A model generated the notes under the pieces. That model saw nothing but the letters and a program-made list of their open reading frames with translations. It did no database searches and was not told the DNA's origin. From Brevundimonas lenta (lineage in GTDB: Bacteria > Pseudomonadota > Alphaproteobacteria > Caulobacterales > Caulobacteraceae), in assembly GCF_014196335.1 (NCBI RefSeq), contig NZ_JACIDM010000002.1, positions 124,001 through 188,000 of the forward strand: a DNA stretch of 64,000 nt, in the 5' to 3' direction. Shown piece after piece: positions 7,057 through 14,935 of the stretch; position 1 is the stretch's first letter; the number at the start of each line of letters is the position of its first letter. Made by a program: the position numbers and the translations under genes.

Positions 7057-8682
7057 TCAACGTTCGGGCGCCTTCGCGGCGCCCGCAGCGGCGGGTTCGG
7101 GCGGGGCGTGAGGGCCCGAAATTCCGCCGTCCGCCGGGAATTGCGCGGCCGTCGCTGGGGCGGGCGGCGTGTAGTGCACGCCGACGCCCGGCCCCAGCGG
7201 CAGGTCCAGCGCCACCCACAGCGCCACCATGGTCAGGCCCGCCACCAGGAACGATCCGGCGTAGGGCAGCATGGTCGACATCAGCGAGCCGAGGCCGAAT
7301 CCGGGAACCCAGCGCTGGGCGAAGGTCAGGATCAGCGGGAAATAGCTCATCAGCGGGGTGGCGATGTTGGTGACCGAATCCCCCATCCGGTAGGCGGCCG
7401 TCGTCATCTCCGGGCTGATTCCCAGCAGCATGAACATCGGCACCACGATCGGGGCCAGCGCCGACCATTTGGCCGAGGCCGAGCCGACGAACAGATCGAA
7501 GAAGCAGGACACCAGCACCACGCTGATCAGCAGCAGGGGCGTGGGCAGCTGGACGCGCTGCAGGTGTTCGGCGGCGTTGATCGCCAGAATCGGACCCAGG
7601 CCCGACCAGTTGAACATCGCCACGAAGTGCGCGGCGAAGAACACCAGCACGAGGTAGGGCGCCAGCTGGACCAGGCCCTCGCGCATCATGCGCACCAGGT
7701 CGCGGTGGCTGGTCACGCTGCCTGAGCCGATCCCGAAGGCCGCGCCCGAGACGAAGAAGGTGATGGCGAAGAAGGCCGCCAGCGACTTGTAGAGCGGGTT
7801 GAAGCGCTGCGCCGCTTCTGCGTCCGGATCGACGAACGGCGACACCGGCAGGTTGGTGATCAGCACCCACAGGGCGATCATCCCGAGAATGGCCAGGCCG
7901 GCGAAGGCCAGGCCGCGCTTGTCGCCGGGCGTCAGCGGGGCCTTCTCCTCGACGGAGGCCGTGGCGCCCTCCGGGTTCCACTTGCCCAGCCGCGGCTCGA
8001 TGATCCGGTCGGTGATGAACCAGACGATCGGGGTGAAGACGATCACGACGCCGACGATGAAGAACCAGTTGCCGGCGATGTTCACCGAATAGGACGGGTC
8101 GATCAGGTGGGCGGCGGGCTCGGTGATTCCCAGCAGCAGGGCGTCCTGGGCGCCGGGCACCAGATTGCCCGCATAGCCGCCGGATACGGCCGCGAATCCC
8201 GCCGCCAGCCCCGCCAGCGGGTGTCGGCCCGCGGCGGCGAAGATCACGGCGGCCAGTGGGATGACCACGACATAGGCGGCGTCCGAGGCGTGGTGCGAGA
8301 CCATGCCCGTGATGACCACGACCGGCGTCAGCAGGAAGCGGGGCGCGTTCAGCAGGGCGCCGCGGATGGCGGTGGTGAACAGGCCGCTGCGTTCGGCGAC
8401 CGACGCGCCATAGATGATGGTGACGACGATCCCCAGTGGCGGGAAGTCCGCCAGGGTCTGGGGCATGCCGATGATCAGCTGGGCCAGATTCTCGGCCGAC
8501 AGCAGGCTTTCGGCCTTCAGGGTGTCGCCGGTGACCGGATTGACCGCGGACCAGCCGAGGCCCGCTCCGACAAGGCTGAGGACGATCAGACCACCGATCA
8601 GCCAGAGGAACAGGAACACCGGGTCAGGCAGTTTATTGCCGACACGTTCAATGGCGTTGAGCACGCGGGATCCGACGGCCAT
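7057..8682 (-). CDS. AbgT-family transporter
   Basis: Inner-membrane protein of about 541 aa with some 11-12 hydrophobic segments. It matches the AbgT family: NKLPDPVFLFLWL at the start, GMVSHHASDAAYVVVIPLAA, and SASAKWSALAPIVVPM near the end. Members import p-aminobenzoyl-glutamate (E. coli AbgT) or export sulfonamides and folate-related compounds (as shown for YdaH and MtrF), so the direction and substrate here are open. I chose the ATG at 8682 because GGAGGG lies 6 bp upstream; an ATG at 8745 would add 21 residues that do not fit the family. No peptidase genes (abgAB) are adjacent. It ends 97 bp before tRNA-Asp on the same strand. Confidence 0.88.
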   Translation of the reverse strand: MAVGSRVLNAIERVGNKLPDPVFLFLWLIGGLIVLSLVGAGLGWSAVNPVTGDTLKAESLLSAENLAQLIIGMPQTLADFPPLGIVVTIIYGASVAERSGLFTTAIRGALLNAPRFLLTPVVVITGMVSHHASDAAYVVVIPLAAVIFAAAGRHPLAGLAAGFAAVSGGYAGNLVPGAQDALLLGITEPAAHLIDPSYSVNIAGNWFFIVGVVIVFTPIVWFITDRIIEPRLGKWNPEGATASVEEKAPLTPGDKRGLAFAGLAILGMIALWVLITNLPVSPFVDPDAEAAQRFNPLYKSLAAFFAITFFVSGAAFGIGSGSVTSHRDLVRMMREGLVQLAPYLVLVFFAAHFVAMFNWSGLGPILAINAAEHLQRVQLPTPLLLISVVLVSCFFDLFVGSASAKWSALAPIVVPMFMLLGISPEMTTAAYRMGDSVTNIATPLMSYFPLILTFAQRWVPGFGLGSLMSTMLPYAGSFLVAGLTMVALWVALDLPLGPGVGVHYTPPAPATAAQFPADGGISGPHAPPEPAAAGAAKAPER

Positions 8683-8807
8683 GCGCGCCCTCCGACAGGT
8701 TTCAGGTGAGGCTTGCATGGGAGGGAAGGCGGGCCGTCTGCGCAACCCGTCAGGGCTGCGACATGCTGTCCGGAAATTTGCGAACCATTCTCAAGAAAAA
8801 CCTTTCG

Positions 8808-8831
8808 CCGCATGGGTTTGAACCCGTGCGG
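8808..8831 (+). other. Stem-loop in the nuoA leader region
   Basis: Ten-base-pair stem (8808-8817 with 8822-8831, one G-U pair) closed by a TTGA loop, about 60 bases before the nuoA ATG. No T-tract follows. It may be an mRNA 5' stabiliser or a protein-binding site; function unknown. Confidence 0.4.
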
Positions 8832-8890
8832 TTGTGGGGCTAGAAGACGCCGAATCCGCCCCTCCCTCTGTGGCGGACGAGGTCCTCCGG

Positions 8891-9268
8891 ATGAATGCAT
8901 TTTTGCTCGAATATCTGCCGATCGTGATCTTTACGGGGATCGCGACGGTGCTCGGTCTCGGCTTCATGATCGCCGCCTGGGTGCTGGCGCCGAAGAATCC
9001 CGATTCCGAGAAGCTGTCGGCCTATGAGTGCGGCTTCAACGCGTTCGATGACGCGCGCATGAAGTTCGACGTGCGCTTCTACCTGGTGTCGATCCTGTTC
9101 ATTATCTTCGACCTGGAAGTTGCCTTCCTCTTCCCGTGGGCGGTGTCGATGTTCGACCTGTCCCACGCCGGCATGGTCTTCGCCTTCTGGTCGATGATGA
9201 TCTTCCTGGGCGTTCTGACCATCGGCTTCATCTACGAATGGAAGAAGGGCGCGCTCGAATGGCAGTGA
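8891..9268 (+). CDS. nuoA: NADH-quinone oxidoreductase subunit A
   Basis: Membrane subunit of respiratory complex I, about 125 aa with three transmembrane helices. It has the conserved loop [30 protein letters not shown], of which the ECG Cys and the acidic residues form part of the quinone-site loop, and the end [15 protein letters not shown] start at the ATG at 8891 ([10 protein letters not shown]); the longer frame from 8834 adds a non-hydrophobic stretch unlike NuoA. First gene of the nuo operon; its stop overlaps nuoB. Confidence 0.96.
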   Translation: MNAFLLEYLPIVIFTGIATVLGLGFMIAAWVLAPKNPDSEKLSAYECGFNAFDDARMKFDVRFYLVSILFIIFDLEVAFLFPWAVSMFDLSHAGMVFAFWSMMIFLGVLTIGFIYEWKKGALEWQ

Positions 9269-9891
9269 CGACCAACGACCTGCCGCTCATCGGCGCGGGC
9301 AACCAGGGCGCGTCGCCGGTCAAGCTCGGCGCGACGTCGCCGGTCGCTTTCGGCCAGGGCGGGCGCTCGATGGTGCAGGGCTACGACCCGGCCATCCACG
9401 ACAAATTCTTCGAGCAGGTGAACGCCGAACTGGGCGAGCGCGGCTTCATCACGACCTCGCTGGACGACGTCATCAACTGGGCGCGCACCGGCTCGCTGAT
9501 GTGGATGACGTTCGGCCTGGCGTGCTGCGCCGTGGAGATGATGCAGGCCTCGATGCCGCGCTTCGACATGGAGCGCTTCGGCATGGCCCCGCGCGCCAGC
9601 CCGCGTCAGTCGGACCTGATGATCGTCGCCGGCACCCTGACCAACAAGATGGCTCCGGCCCTGCGCAAGGTCTACGACCAGATGCCGGACCCCCGGTACG
9701 TGCTGTCGATGGGCTCGTGCGCCAACGGCGGCGGCTATTATCACTATAGCTACAGCGTCGTTCGCGGCTGCGACCGCGTGGTTCCGGTGGACGCCTACGT
9801 CCCGGGCTGCCCGCCGACCGCCGAAGCCCTGCTGTACGGCCTGCTGCAGCTGCAGAAGAAGATCCGCCGCACGGGGACGATCGATCGATGA
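9259..9891 (+). CDS. nuoB: NADH-quinone oxidoreductase subunit B
   Basis: Peripheral-arm subunit that carries the terminal cluster N2 next to the quinone site. The cluster ligands are visible: the adjacent cysteines in LACCAVEMM, the Cys in [18 protein letters not shown], and the Cys in [14 protein letters not shown]. The 210-aa length includes about 35 extra N-terminal residues relative to compact NuoB; an internal ATG at about 9370 (MVQGYD) would be closer to the family minimum. The ATG at 9259 overlaps the nuoA end by 10 bases, which suits coupling. Confidence 0.95.
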   Translation: MAVTTNDLPLIGAGNQGASPVKLGATSPVAFGQGGRSMVQGYDPAIHDKFFEQVNAELGERGFITTSLDDVINWARTGSLMWMTFGLACCAVEMMQASMPRFDMERFGMAPRASPRQSDLMIVAGTLTNKMAPALRKVYDQMPDPRYVLSMGSCANGGGYYHYSYSVVRGCDRVVPVDAYVPGCPPTAEALLYGLLQLQKKIRRTGTIDR

Positions 9892-10511
9892 GCGCCCTCG
9901 TCAAGCAACAGGAACTCGAAACCGCTCTCACGCCGCTGGGCGCCGAGATGGTCGGCGCGCTGGGCGTGCAGGCCCAGGTGGCCTTCGGCGAACTGACCCT
10001 GATCGCCGAGCGCGACAGCATCCTTGATGTGCTGTCGGCCCTGCGCGACCGCTTCGGCTTCCAGCAGCTGCTGGACATCGCCGGCGTCGACTTCCCGGAC
10101 CGCGAGGAGCGGTTCGAGGTCGTCTATCACCTGCTGTCGCTGACCCGGAACGCGCGCATTCGCGTCAAGGTCACGACGGACGAGGTGAAGCCGGTCCCCA
10201 GCGCGGTATCGGTCTTCCCGTGCGCCGACTGGTTCGAGCGCGAGGCGTTCGACATGTACGGCATGCTGTTCTCGGGCCACCCGGACCTGCGCCGGCTGCT
10301 GACCGACTACGGCTTCCAGGGACATCCGCTGCGCAAGGACTTCCCGATGACCGGCTATGTCGAGGTCCGGTACGACGAGGAGCAGAAGCGGGTCGTCTAC
10401 GAACCCGTCAAACTGACCCAGGAGTTCCGCAACTTCGATTTCCTGTCGCCCTGGGAAGGCGCGGAATATCCGGCGCCCGTGCTGCCGGGCGACGAGAAGG
10501 TGAAGGGCTGA
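9888..10511 (+). CDS. nuoC: NADH-quinone oxidoreductase subunit C
   Basis: The 30-kDa subunit of the peripheral arm, 207 aa. The family signature is visible near residues 108-150: [23 protein letters not shown], then [35 protein letters not shown]. It has ATGA overlaps with both nuoB and nuoD. NuoC and NuoD are separate here, as usual in alphaproteobacteria and unlike the fused NuoCD of E. coli. Confidence 0.96.
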   Translation: MSALVKQQELETALTPLGAEMVGALGVQAQVAFGELTLIAERDSILDVLSALRDRFGFQQLLDIAGVDFPDREERFEVVYHLLSLTRNARIRVKVTTDEVKPVPSAVSVFPCADWFEREAFDMYGMLFSGHPDLRRLLTDYGFQGHPLRKDFPMTGYVEVRYDEEQKRVVYEPVKLTQEFRNFDFLSPWEGAEYPAPVLPGDEKVKG

Positions 10512-11782
10512 TGGCCGAAGCTTCCAGCATCCCGGCTCCCCTCGGCGCCACCGACGTGTTCGACGACCTGCCGCACGACGGCCGGACCGAACATGCGCGG
10601 GCCATGGACGACCGCAAGTTCACGATCAATTTCGGCCCGCAACACCCCGCCGCGCACGGCGTGCTGCGTCTGGTGCTGGAGCTGGACGGCGAGCTGGTGA
10701 CCCGCGTCGATCCGCATATCGGCCTGCTGCACCGCGGCACCGAGAAGCTGATGGAGGCGCGCACCTACCTTCAGAACGTGCCGTACCTGGATCGCCTCGA
10801 CTACGTCGCGCCGATGAACCAGGAGCACGCCTTCTGCCTGGCGATCGAGAAGCTGCTCGGCGTCGAGGTCCCGTACCGCGCCCAGCTGATCCGCGTCCTG
10901 TACTCGGAAATCGGCCGCATCCTGTCGCACCTGCTGAACGTGACGACCCAGGCCATGGACGTCGGCGCCCTGACGCCGCCGCTCTGGGGCTTCGAGGAGC
11001 GCGAGAAGCTGATGGTGTTCTACGAGCGCGCCTGCGGCGCTCGCCTGCACGCCAACTATTTCCGCCCGGGCGGCGTCCACCAGGACCTGCCCAGCGATCT
11101 GATCGACGACATCGGCCGCTGGTGCCAGACCTTCCCGGCGGCGCTGAAGGACATCGAGTCCCTCGTCACCGAGAACCGCATCTTCAAGCAGCGCAACGTC
11201 GACATCGGCGTGGTGTCGAAGCAGGAGGCCCTGGACTGGGGCTTCACCGGCGTGATGCTGCGCGGCTCGGACATCCCGTGGGACCTGCGCAAGTCGCAGC
11301 CGTACGAGTGCTATGCGGACCTCGAGTTCGACATCGCCGTCGGCAAGAACGGCGACTGCTGGGATCGCTACCTCTGCCGCATCGAGGAGATGAAGCAGTC
11401 GATCCGCATCATGGAGCAGTGCATCCACAAGCTGCGGAACTGCCCCGGCGAGCCGGTGATGATCGAGGACAACAAGATCGCTCCGCCGCGTCGCGGCGAG
11501 ATGAAGCGGTCGATGGAAGCCCTGATCCACCACTTCAAACTCTACACCGAAGGCTTCCGCACCCCGGAAGGCGAGGTCTACGCCTCGGTCGAGGCGCCCA
11601 AGGGCGAGTTCGGCATCTACCTGGTCTCGGACGGCACCAACAAACCCTACCGCGTGAAGATTTCGGCGCCGGGCTTCCGCTCGCTGCAGGCGATGGACTG
11701 GATGAACCGCGGCCACATGCTGGCCGACGTGTCCGCCATCCTCGGCTCGCTCGACATTGTGTTCGGGGAGGTCGATCGATGA
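10511..11782 (+). CDS. nuoD: NADH-quinone oxidoreductase subunit D
   Basis: The 49-kDa subunit, related to the large subunit of [NiFe]-hydrogenases, which forms the quinone cavity with NuoB. The 423-aa protein shows [20 protein letters not shown] near residue 37, [19 protein letters not shown], and the C-terminal [12 protein letters not shown] ~35-residue N-terminal extension precedes the conserved core. The start at 10511 overlaps the nuoC stop. Confidence 0.96.
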   Translation: MAEASSIPAPLGATDVFDDLPHDGRTEHARAMDDRKFTINFGPQHPAAHGVLRLVLELDGELVTRVDPHIGLLHRGTEKLMEARTYLQNVPYLDRLDYVAPMNQEHAFCLAIEKLLGVEVPYRAQLIRVLYSEIGRILSHLLNVTTQAMDVGALTPPLWGFEEREKLMVFYERACGARLHANYFRPGGVHQDLPSDLIDDIGRWCQTFPAALKDIESLVTENRIFKQRNVDIGVVSKQEALDWGFTGVMLRGSDIPWDLRKSQPYECYADLEFDIAVGKNGDCWDRYLCRIEEMKQSIRIMEQCIHKLRNCPGEPVMIEDNKIAPPRRGEMKRSMEALIHHFKLYTEGFRTPEGEVYASVEAPKGEFGIYLVSDGTNKPYRVKISAPGFRSLQAMDWMNRGHMLADVSAILGSLDIVFGEVDR

Positions 11783-11967
11783 GCGACAAGCCCCTGAGCG
11801 ACCTGGTCCGGCAGGGCTGGCAGGTCATCAACTACGCGGTCAACGACGCCGGCGGGACGGCCGTCTACCACAACGTCCTGGTCGCCCGGCAGGGTCAGCA
11901 CAAGCTGCTGACGATCCGCAAGAAGATGGTCGGCGAAGGCGTCGTCGTCTCGGAATTGGAAGTCTGA
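11779..11967 (+). CDS. Small protein of unknown function embedded between nuoD and nuoE
   Basis: A 62-aa protein ([20 protein letters not shown] to VVVSELEV) with no signal peptide or membrane segment. The pattern suggests a short helix followed by beta strands ([20 protein letters not shown], then [13 protein letters not shown]). The ATG overlaps the nuoD stop (ATGA) and its own stop overlaps the nuoE start, so it is tightly co-translated with complex I genes. It is not one of the 14 core subunits. A role in assembly or as an accessory subunit is inference from position only. Confidence 0.8.
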   Translation: MSDKPLSDLVRQGWQVINYAVNDAGGTAVYHNVLVARQGQHKLLTIRKKMVGEGVVVSELEV

Positions 11968-12629
11968 TGTCAGTTCGTCGCCTCGCCAAGGAGCAGCCCG
12001 CCTCGTTCGCCTTCTCGAAGGCCACGAAGGCCAAGGCCGACTGGTGGATCGCCAAATATCCGGACAACCGTCGTCAGTCGGCGGTGATCCCGATCCTGTG
12101 GCTGGTCCAGAAGCAGGAAGGCTGGGTCTCGGAACCCGCCATCCGCGCCATCGGCGAACTGCTTGGCATGCCCTTCATCCGGGTGCTGGAGGTCGCGACC
12201 TTCTACACCATGTTCATGCTCGAGCCGGTCGGTTCGGTGGCCCTGATCCAGGTCTGCGGCACCACGCCATGCATGCTGCGCGGCGCCAATGAGCTGATGG
12301 ACGTCTGCAAGAAGAAGATCGGTCCGAAACAGACCCTGAGCGCCGACGGCCGCTTCACCTGGGAAGAGGTCGAGTGCCTCGGGGCCTGCGCCAACGCCCC
12401 GATGGCGATGATCAACGACTACTATTATGAAGACCTGACGCCCGCGAACATGGCGCAGATCATCGACGACTTCGCCGCCGGCAAGAAGCCGAAGCCGGGT
12501 TCGCGCGTTGGCCGTCACAGCTCGGAGCCGGAAGGCGGGGCGCTGACCCTGACTGATCCCAAGCTCTATGACGGCTCGGCCGCGAAGAAGATCAAGAAGC
12601 TGCCGAACAGCGAGCCGGTGAGCGCATGA
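11967..12629 (+). CDS. nuoE: NADH-quinone oxidoreductase subunit E
   Basis: The 24-kDa subunit holding [2Fe-2S] cluster N1a in the NADH dehydrogenase module, 220 aa. Ligands are visible: the two Cys of VCGTTPCMLRGA and the two Cys of VECLGACANAPMAMIN. VATFYTMF is the conserved helix before the first pair. The C-terminal ~55 residues, from GKKPKPGSRVGRHSSEPEGG, are an extension common in alphaproteobacterial NuoE. ATG overlaps the upstream stop. Confidence 0.95.
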   Translation: MSVRRLAKEQPASFAFSKATKAKADWWIAKYPDNRRQSAVIPILWLVQKQEGWVSEPAIRAIGELLGMPFIRVLEVATFYTMFMLEPVGSVALIQVCGTTPCMLRGANELMDVCKKKIGPKQTLSADGRFTWEEVECLGACANAPMAMINDYYYEDLTPANMAQIIDDFAAGKKPKPGSRVGRHSSEPEGGALTLTDPKLYDGSAAKKIKKLPNSEPVSA

Positions 12630-12895
12630 GCCTGCCGGACCTGAGCACGGAAGAGGGCAGGGCCGCCTACCGCAAGGAGCTGAAAGGCGTGGCGAAGCCG
12701 TATCGCCTCGGCGGCTTCGTGCTGATCCTGCTCGGCGCCGGCTATGTCATGGGCGCCCGCCTCGGCTGGTGGCCGGTCGAACAGACGGCGCTGGTCGTCG
12801 CCTACGGCATGGTCGCCCTCGGCTGGGCCCTGTTCCTGACCGCGATCTTCCTGCGCACCCGCTACCACAAGCGCCGCCTGCAGGAGGGCCTGTGA
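12626..12895 (+). CDS. Two-TM membrane protein embedded between nuoE and nuoF
   Basis: An 89-aa protein not recognised as a complex I core subunit. It has a charged N-terminal ~25 residues, a membrane segment at about 30-50 (LGGFVLILLGAGYVMGARLG), a second at about 57-78 (ALVVAYGMVALGWALFLTAI), and a basic C-terminus (RTRYHKRRLQ), predicting both ends in the cytoplasm. Stop/start overlaps with nuoE and the next gene show it is part of the operon. It could be an accessory or assembly factor of complex I. Confidence 0.8.
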   Translation: MSLPDLSTEEGRAAYRKELKGVAKPYRLGGFVLILLGAGYVMGARLGWWPVEQTALVVAYGMVALGWALFLTAIFLRTRYHKRRLQEGL

Positions 12896-13125
12896 TGGCG
12901 GAGCAGCCCAAGGCTACTGACTGGAACATGATCGTCTGGGTCGGCGTCAGCGACATCGTCGTCGGCGCGGGCCTGGTGGTCGCCGCCTACACCGACATGT
13001 TCGGCGAAGGCCTTCAAATCCTTGCTCTCGTCGGCGGCGTGATGGCGCTGGCCGGCGTGGGCATCGTCGTTTTCGGACGGCACAAACTCAGCCAGGCGGA
13101 AGCCGGGCACGGAGATCTGAACTGA
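12895..13125 (+). CDS. Second two-TM membrane protein embedded before nuoF
   Basis: A 76-aa protein with two hydrophobic segments (about residues 13-33, [20 protein letters not shown], and 42-60, [19 protein letters not shown]) and short polar ends. It is similar in plan to the preceding 89-aa protein but not an obvious duplicate. Its ATG overlaps the upstream stop and nuoF begins 2 bp after its end. Unknown function; coupling to complex I is inferred from the operon. Confidence 0.78.
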   Translation: MAEQPKATDWNMIVWVGVSDIVVGAGLVVAAYTDMFGEGLQILALVGGVMALAGVGIVVFGRHKLSQAEAGHGDLN

Positions 13126-13127
13126 CC

Positions 13128-14441
13128 ATGGTCGGAATCCTCGAAGACAAGGATCGCATCTTCACCAACCTGTACGGCCTCCAGGACTGGACGCTGGACG
13201 GGGCGAAGAAGCGCGGCGCGTGGAACGCCACGAAGGACATGCTCGACCTCGGTCGGGACTGGATCATCACCAACGTCAAGAACTCGGGCCTGCGCGGACG
13301 CGGCGGCGCCGGCTTCTCGACCGGTCTGAAGTGGTCCTTCATGCCGAAGGAAGTGAAGGACCGTCCTCACTACCTGGTGGTCAACGCCGACGAATCCGAA
13401 CCCGGGACCTGCAAGGACCGGGAGATCATGCGCCACGATCCGCAGCTGCTGATCGAGGGCTGCCTGATCGCCTCCTTCGCGATGCAGGCGCACGCCTGCT
13501 ACATCTACCTGCGCGGCGAATACGTGCTGGAGCGAGAGCGCATGGAGGCCGCCGTCAAGGAGGCCTACGAGGCTCGCCTGATCGGCAAGAACAACGTTCA
13601 TGGCTGGGACTTCGACGTCTACATCCACCACGGCGCCGGCGCGTACATCTGCGGTGAAGAGACGGCCCTGCTGGAAAGCCTGGAGGGCAAGAAGGGCCAG
13701 CCGCGCCTGAAGCCGCCGTTCCCGGCCGGCGCGGGCCTCTACGGCTGCCCGACCACGGTCAACAACGTCGAGTCGATCGCCGTCGTCGGCACCATCCTGC
13801 GCCGCGGCGCCGAATGGTTCGCGGGCTTCGGCCGTCCGAACAACACCGGCACCAAGATCATGTCGATCTCGGGCCACGTGAACCGGCCGTGCAACGTCGA
13901 AGAAGTCATGTCCATCCCGCTGCGTCAGCTGCTGGAAGAGCACTGCGGCGGCGTCCGCGGTGGCTGGGACAATCTGAAGGCCGTCATCCCCGGCGGTTCG
14001 TCGGTGCCGCTGATCACGCGCGAGATGTCCGAAGCCGCCCTGATGGACTTCGACAGCCTGCGCGAAATGCGCTCGGGCCTCGGCACCGCGGCGGTCATCG
14101 TCATGGACAACTCGACCGACCTGGTGAAGGCGATCGCCCGCATCAGCTATTTCTACAAGCATGAGAGCTGCGGCCAGTGCACGCCGTGCCGTGAAGGCAC
14201 CGGCTGGATGTGGCGCGTGCTGGAGCGCATGTCGGTCGGCGAGGCGGATCCGTCCGAGATCGACCTGCTGCTGGACGTCGCCGGCCAGGTCGAGGGCCAC
14301 ACCATCTGCGCCCTCGGCGACGCCGCCGCCTGGCCGGTGCAGGGCTTGATCCGTCACTTCCGTCACGAGATCGAGGACCGCATTTCGCAATACCGCAGCC
14401 GCCGCGCGAACTTCGCCGGCCACGCGATCGCCGCGGAGTGA
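13128..14441 (+). CDS. nuoF: NADH-quinone oxidoreductase subunit F
   Basis: The 51-kDa subunit that binds NADH, FMN and cluster N3, 437 aa. The FMN/NADH glycine-rich stretch [16 protein letters not shown] lies near residue 60, followed by [30 protein letters not shown], and the iron-sulfur ligands in [16 protein letters not shown] with the fourth Cys in [13 protein letters not shown]. Complete and of standard length. Confidence 0.97.
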   Translation: MVGILEDKDRIFTNLYGLQDWTLDGAKKRGAWNATKDMLDLGRDWIITNVKNSGLRGRGGAGFSTGLKWSFMPKEVKDRPHYLVVNADESEPGTCKDREIMRHDPQLLIEGCLIASFAMQAHACYIYLRGEYVLERERMEAAVKEAYEARLIGKNNVHGWDFDVYIHHGAGAYICGEETALLESLEGKKGQPRLKPPFPAGAGLYGCPTTVNNVESIAVVGTILRRGAEWFAGFGRPNNTGTKIMSISGHVNRPCNVEEVMSIPLRQLLEEHCGGVRGGWDNLKAVIPGGSSVPLITREMSEAALMDFDSLREMRSGLGTAAVIVMDNSTDLVKAIARISYFYKHESCGQCTPCREGTGWMWRVLERMSVGEADPSEIDLLLDVAGQVEGHTICALGDAAAWPVQGLIRHFRHEIEDRISQYRSRRANFAGHAIAAE

Positions 14442-14443
14442 CG

Positions 14444-14935
14444 ATGCGCCTGACCGCCGTCCCGATGCTGGCCGTCTTCGCCCTCGCCGCCTGTGGCGAG
14501 CGGGCGGACGCGCCTGCGCCGACGCCGGCGGAGAAGGTCGCGACCCCGGCGCCGGCCGCCGTGCCGGACGTGACCGTCGTGCTGACGGCCGCGAACCTGC
14601 GCCGCGTCTGCCGCGCCGGTCTGGCGGCCATCCACGGACAGGCGATCGATGCGATCCAGATCGACGGCGTCGACGGACAGGTGGTCAACGCCTCCTGGCG
14701 CGCGCCGGTCGACGGCGGCCGCAAGCGCGGCCAGTGCCGCGTCGATGCGGGCGTGGTCACCTGGAAGCCTGTCGACCTGCCGACCCCCGAACAGAACCGC
14801 TGGATGAACCAGTCCGGCGACCCTGTGGTGCGCTACGTTCTTGACGGCGACGCCATCACCATCAACACGACGCTCCCGGATGGGGGCACCGCCACGGAAA
14901 CCTATTCCGTGGCCGCTGAACAAGAGGCCCGCTGA
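14444..14935 (+). CDS. Lipoprotein of unknown function embedded between nuoF and nuoG
   Basis: A 163-aa predicted lipoprotein: signal MRLTAVPMLAVFALAAC with lipobox LAAC and the lipidated Cys at residue 17, then a Pro/Ala-rich linker (ERADAPAPTPAEKVATPAPA). The folded part (about residues 48-163) includes NLRRVCRAGLAAIHGQAIDAI, a second Cys in RGQCRVDAGVVTW, and EQNRWMNQSGDPVVRYVLDG. The two cysteines may form a disulfide. It starts 2 bp after nuoF and its stop overlaps nuoG. A periplasmic protein inside an operon for a cytoplasm-facing module is unexpected. Family not recognised. Confidence 0.78.
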   Translation: MRLTAVPMLAVFALAACGERADAPAPTPAEKVATPAPAAVPDVTVVLTAANLRRVCRAGLAAIHGQAIDAIQIDGVDGQVVNASWRAPVDGGRKRGQCRVDAGVVTWKPVDLPTPEQNRWMNQSGDPVVRYVLDGDAITINTTLPDGGTATETYSVAAEQEAR

